In this document: positions 13,276 to 14,901 of the stretch, in pieces
Layout of the letters: each line of letters begins with the position of its first letter
How positions within the stretch are numbered: position 1 is the stretch's first letter
Assembly (NCBI GenBank): GCA_964473025.1
Contig: CAYYMZ010000019.1
Coordinates: 1-14,901, forward strand
Direction: 5' to 3'
DNA length: 14,901 bases
Source: CAYYMZ01 sp964473025
GTDB taxonomy: Bacteria; Patescibacteriota; UBA1384; DTJR01
Program-made: the position numbers and the translations under genes
Notes under the pieces: model-generated
What the model was told of the DNA's origin: nothing
Databases searched by the model: none
What the model saw: the letters and a program-made list of their open reading frames with translations, nothing else

Positions 13276-14063
13276 TATAGATCCAGGAAATTTTTGGAGA
13301 AAATCCTGTCTTTTAAATCATCGGTGATTTCTAGACTATTTATTAGGTCAATATGATCTTTGGTTTTGCACATTCCATAATCAGTTCCGAAGAGCACGCT
13401 ATCATTGCGGTTACGAATCGTTTTTTTAAGAATTTCTTTCACTTTTTGTACCCCACCGCTCTCATCAATGACTTCTTTATCAGCCAAGGCAGAGGTGTCA
13501 AAAAAGATATTAGGGGTGTCCTTTGTCATTTCGTAGCAATATTCAAGACGAGGCCAGAAGTAATGCGAAATCACTATTTTAAGGCGTGGAAATTTATTTG
13601 CGATCTCGATAATCATCTTAGGATCGTTAAACTTTGCAGTTTCAGAATCACCGCTATTTGCTCCTGTATGCATTATCACTGGGACTTTGAACTTGTTACA
13701 TAGTTCGTATGTTGAGAAGCACCTTTTGTCCGTTGGGTAGATTTTATCATGCCCATTATATAGTTTTAAACCGATGATCTTCTTTGCTAAAATAAACTTT
13801 TCAATGTTCGCTAATTTACCTTCCGGTTGATCAAACGGATTTACTGCCCCTATTAATGAAATTTCTTCGTGGCTATCAAAAATCCTAAACAATGTTTCGA
13901 TATCTGCAGTGCCAGATCTTTCAACATTATCGGCAATAATAACAGATTTACTGACCCCATTTTTTTCCATGTCTAACACTAGTGCTTTTGCAGCATCTTC
14001 GTATGTTTTGTTTTCTTCGTTTATAGACAAATGTCGATGGCAATCAATTATCAATCTGTTCAT
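13272..14063 (-). CDS. Amidohydrolase-2 family metal-dependent hydrolase (TIM barrel)
   Basis: 263 aa with the amidohydrolase-2 metal ligands: HxH in IIDCHRHL (H9, H11), His132 in VPVIMHTG, His167 in IVISHYFWP and Asp228 in LFGTDYG. A Lys in IIGLKLYNG follows the strand usually holding a bridging residue. The family includes decarboxylases and lactone or amide hydrolases (ACMSD, LigI type); the substrate here cannot be deduced. TAAACT ends 6 nt before the ATG (14070-14075 on the minus strand) and no Shine-Dalgarno is present, consistent with a leaderless message. Composition is AT-rich like the native background. It is convergent with the transposase remnant. Confidence 0.85.
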   Translation of the reverse strand: MNRLIIDCHRHLSINEENKTYEDAAKALVLDMEKNGVSKSVIIADNVERSGTADIETLFRIFDSHEEISLIGAVNPFDQPEGKLANIEKFILAKKIIGLKLYNGHDKIYPTDKRCFSTYELCNKFKVPVIMHTGANSGDSETAKFNDPKMIIEIANKFPRLKIVISHYFWPRLEYCYEMTKDTPNIFFDTSALADKEVIDESGGVQKVKEILKKTIRNRNDSVLFGTDYGMCKTKDHIDLINSLEITDDLKDRIFSKNFLDLY

Positions 14064-14237
14064 AAGTTAAGTTTAGCACAGCCCAAAGTTTATTGTAGGA
14101 GCAATACTAATTTTATAAATTGCAGGCGCGGTTTTTGAGGCCAAAAAGTTCGAAAACCCAAACGATTTTAAGGTTTGTGAAAAAGTTCGAGCCCCGCCCA
14201 AGCTGGACTACGCAAAACACCAAGATAGGCCTATTTA

Positions 14238-14264
14238 CAAACAAAAAGGCACCTAATGGTACCT
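14238..14264 (-). terminator. Intrinsic terminator (minus strand) of a truncated gene
   Basis: In the minus-strand transcript AGGUACC pairs with GGUGCCU around AUUA (14247-14264), followed by TTTTTGTTTG. The U-G pair is possible only in the minus-strand RNA (it is an A-C mismatch on the plus strand), which fixes the orientation. Confidence 0.65.
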
Positions 14265-14321
14265 TTCCTCCTCTTGAATCCTTTTGACCTCGGGATACAC
14301 CTGGGTCACTTGGCAACTTTT
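14253..14321 (-). pseudogene. 3' end of a truncated gene, cut at the repeat boundary
   Basis: A minus-strand frame open from 14321 encodes KSCQVTQVYPEVKRI then QEEERYH and stops with TAG inside the loop of the terminator above. The stop-in-terminator arrangement is typical of a real gene end. Upstream the frame meets a stop (14322-14324) and, 3 nt further, the TGGCGGA repeat at 14327. So a genuine gene tail seems to have been severed at that repeat. The family is not recognised. Confidence 0.35.
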
Positions 14322-14326
14322 CTATG

Positions 14327-14360
14327 TGGCGGAACACTCCGGTCTAGAACCTTCTGCTCC
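14327..14360. repeat. TGGCGGG repeat, copy B (start of the second attenuator cassette)
   Basis: TGGCGGAACACTC, CGGTCTAGAACCTTCTGCTCC. It matches the 7170 copy over TGGCGGRACAC and GGTCTAGAACCTT. It lies about 45 nt before the leader peptide. Confidence 0.75.
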
Positions 14361-14405
14361 TGACCATGGACACGTTAGGTAAAAAATGATAGTGTTTTTA
14401 TTGTT

Positions 14406-14483
14406 ATGAATATAGTAAGCAATCAAATCAGGAGGGATCGCCGAGATTCAGTTTTACTGGGTTGCTTTTTGCTTTTAAAATAA
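14406..14483 (+). CDS. 25-aa leader peptide with RRDRRD (attenuator B)
   Basis: ATG AAT ATA ... TAA encodes MNIVSNQI, R9-R10, D11, R12-R13, D14, SVLL, then GCFLLLK. Asn6 and Gly19-Cys20 align without gaps to the leader at 7343. The RNA pairings are conserved with compensating changes: AGCAATC (14418-14424) pairs with GGTTGCT (14460-14466), and GGGTTG (14459-14464) can instead pair with CAGCCC (14509-14514). The codons between segments 1 and 2 are AGG AGG GAT CGC CGA GAT, four Arg and two Asp, so stalling on low charged tRNA-Arg (or a rare Arg codon) is predicted to allow read-through. The upstream promoter is weak by eye: TGGACA (14367-14372), 17 nt, TAGTGT. Note that AGGAGG in the leader could also act as an internal ribosome-pausing site. 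Confidence 0.65.
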   Translation: MNIVSNQIRRDRRDSVLLGCFLLLK

Positions 14484-14508
14484 TTCGATCTATTTTAGCG
14501 ACAAAGAA

Positions 14509-14534
14509 CAGCCCGGCAGGGCTGATTTTGGTTT
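14509..14534 (+). terminator. Attenuator terminator B
   Basis: CAGCCC (14509-14514) pairs with GGGCTG (14519-14524) around GGCA, followed by ATTTTGGTTT. It has the same 5' arm, same position after the leader stop and the same TTTTGGTTT tail as attenuator A, while loop and flanks differ. Confidence 0.7.
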
Positions 14535-14576
14535 AAGGGCTTAATAAGTCTTTGAGCTATGTTAGGAGGTGAAGAG

Positions 14577-14783
14577 ATGATTGTTCACAGCATAACCTGT
14601 GAAAACAAGGGTTCTTGTAGAAAAATATACGAGCTCCGCAAGGGCCCGAAGCGGTATGTTGGCTATCTGCAAGATGGTCAACACGTCGTTGAAGCTGACA
14701 ACGACGAAGAGGCAGTATGGGAGTTCGTCAGTTTATTCAATCGCGCAGAGTCGGCTAAGCACCCGAGTTTACCCGGCGATTGA
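14577..14783 (+). CDS. Small unknown protein controlled by attenuator B
   Basis: 68 aa from ATG 14577, which has an excellent AGGAGGTG site 5 nt upstream; an in-frame ATG at 14559 precedes that site and is rejected. The sequence has ITCENKGSCRKIYEL, then KGPKRYVGYLQDGQHVVEAD and an acidic helix NDEEAVWEFVSLFNRAE. Two cysteines are spaced C-x5-C. The compact beta-then-helix pattern suggests a small single-domain cytosolic protein. I recognise no family. It is GC-richer than the native genes and shares cassette architecture, but no sequence similarity, with the 161-aa protein at 7571. Confidence 0.7.
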   Translation: MIVHSITCENKGSCRKIYELRKGPKRYVGYLQDGQHVVEADNDEEAVWEFVSLFNRAESAKHPSLPGD

Positions 14784-14796
14784 ATTGGCGCAGTCT

Positions 14797-14832
14797 GGGG
14801 CAGATGACTTATGTCGTTTGCCCCCTTTCTTA
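14797..14832 (+). terminator. Intrinsic terminator of cassette B
   Basis: A 12-bp stem GGGGCAGATGAC (14797-14808) with GTCGTTTGCCCC (14813-14824), allowing G-U pairs, loop TTAT, then CTTTCTTA. It follows the cassette gene by 13 nt. Confidence 0.8.
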
Positions 14833-14846
14833 TAAATATCAATATT

Positions 14847-14880
14847 TGGCGGGACACTCGGGTCTAGACCTTTCCCTACC
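14847..14880. repeat. TGGCGGG repeat, copy C (start of a third unit, cut by the window end)
   Basis: TGGCGGGACACTCGG, GTCTAGACCTTTCCCTACC. It directly follows the terminator of cassette B, as expected if cassettes are arranged head to tail. Only 21 nt follow before the window ends, with no gene visible. Confidence 0.7.
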
Positions 14881-14901
14881 TTTTACACTACCTTATTGGA
14901 C

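Noticed and set aside
14113..14337. 74-codon minus-strand frame (GTG start)
   Set aside because: It runs through a strand-specific intrinsic terminator and across the repeat boundary, lacks a ribosome site and has no recognisable motif; the alternative frame ending at 14253 fits the terminator better.
1..14901. CRISPR array, rRNA or full-length tRNA genes
   Set aside because: No regularly spaced direct repeats with unique spacers and no rRNA or complete tRNA signature were seen on either strand.
1..14901. Alternative genetic code (UGA as Gly, as in some CPR lineages)
   Set aside because: TGA ends the kinase and the 68-aa cassette gene exactly where downstream starts or terminators require a stop, and conserved glycines are encoded by GGN.

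Overview
The window looks like part of a Candidate Phyla Radiation (Patescibacteria) chromosome or a close relative. The evidence is an AT-rich background of compact genes, short intergenic palindromes such as CCTGCCTGCCGGTAGGCAGG that I associate with those genomes, a partial LytR-CpsA-Psr protein, a parvulin-type foldase, an LPQTG surface protein, and many genes whose ATG lies about 6 nt after a -10 box (leaderless mRNAs). TAA, TAG and TGA all act as stops, so the code is standard. Lineage is inferred from style, not from a marker gene.

Left part (1-7103): the C-terminal end of an LCP-family protein overlaps a membrane protein gene. A structured intercistronic RNA element and a membrane-anchored PpiC foldase follow. 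On the minus strand are an MTH1-like Nudix hydrolase, an LPQTG-anchored secreted protein and a Y-family DNA polymerase flanked by direct repeats. Next come an unknown three-helix membrane protein (+) and a YdcF/DUF218 protein (-).

Middle part (7152-10881): a repeat-bounded cassette carries a promoter, a 24-codon leader peptide with Tyr-Tyr-Tyr, a transcription attenuator and an unknown 161-aa protein. A serine-recombinase remnant follows, then truD (tRNA pseudouridine-13 synthase), a class I methyltransferase and maf.

Right part (10890-14901): a GC-rich minus-strand operon encodes a frameshifted guanylate-kinase-like protein, a PreA-like dihydroorotate/dihydropyrimidine dehydrogenase with a 2[4Fe-4S] tail, and a zinc-ribbon protein. 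It has a near-consensus promoter and a perfect palindromic operator candidate. An IS3-like transposase tail and an amidohydrolase come next. A second cassette follows: repeat, 25-codon leader peptide with RRDRRD, attenuator with the same architecture, unknown 68-aa protein, terminator. A third copy of the repeat starts at the window edge.

The most striking observation is the pair of cassettes. Both leader peptides have Asn at residue 6 and Gly-Cys at 19-20, and the codons for these residues form three mutually exclusive RNA pairings with covarying bases (1:2, 2:3, 3:4). Different amino acids lie between segments 1 and 2 (Tyr in one, Arg/Asp in the other). This is the logic of trp-type attenuation, placed in front of genes that are not recognisable biosynthetic genes.
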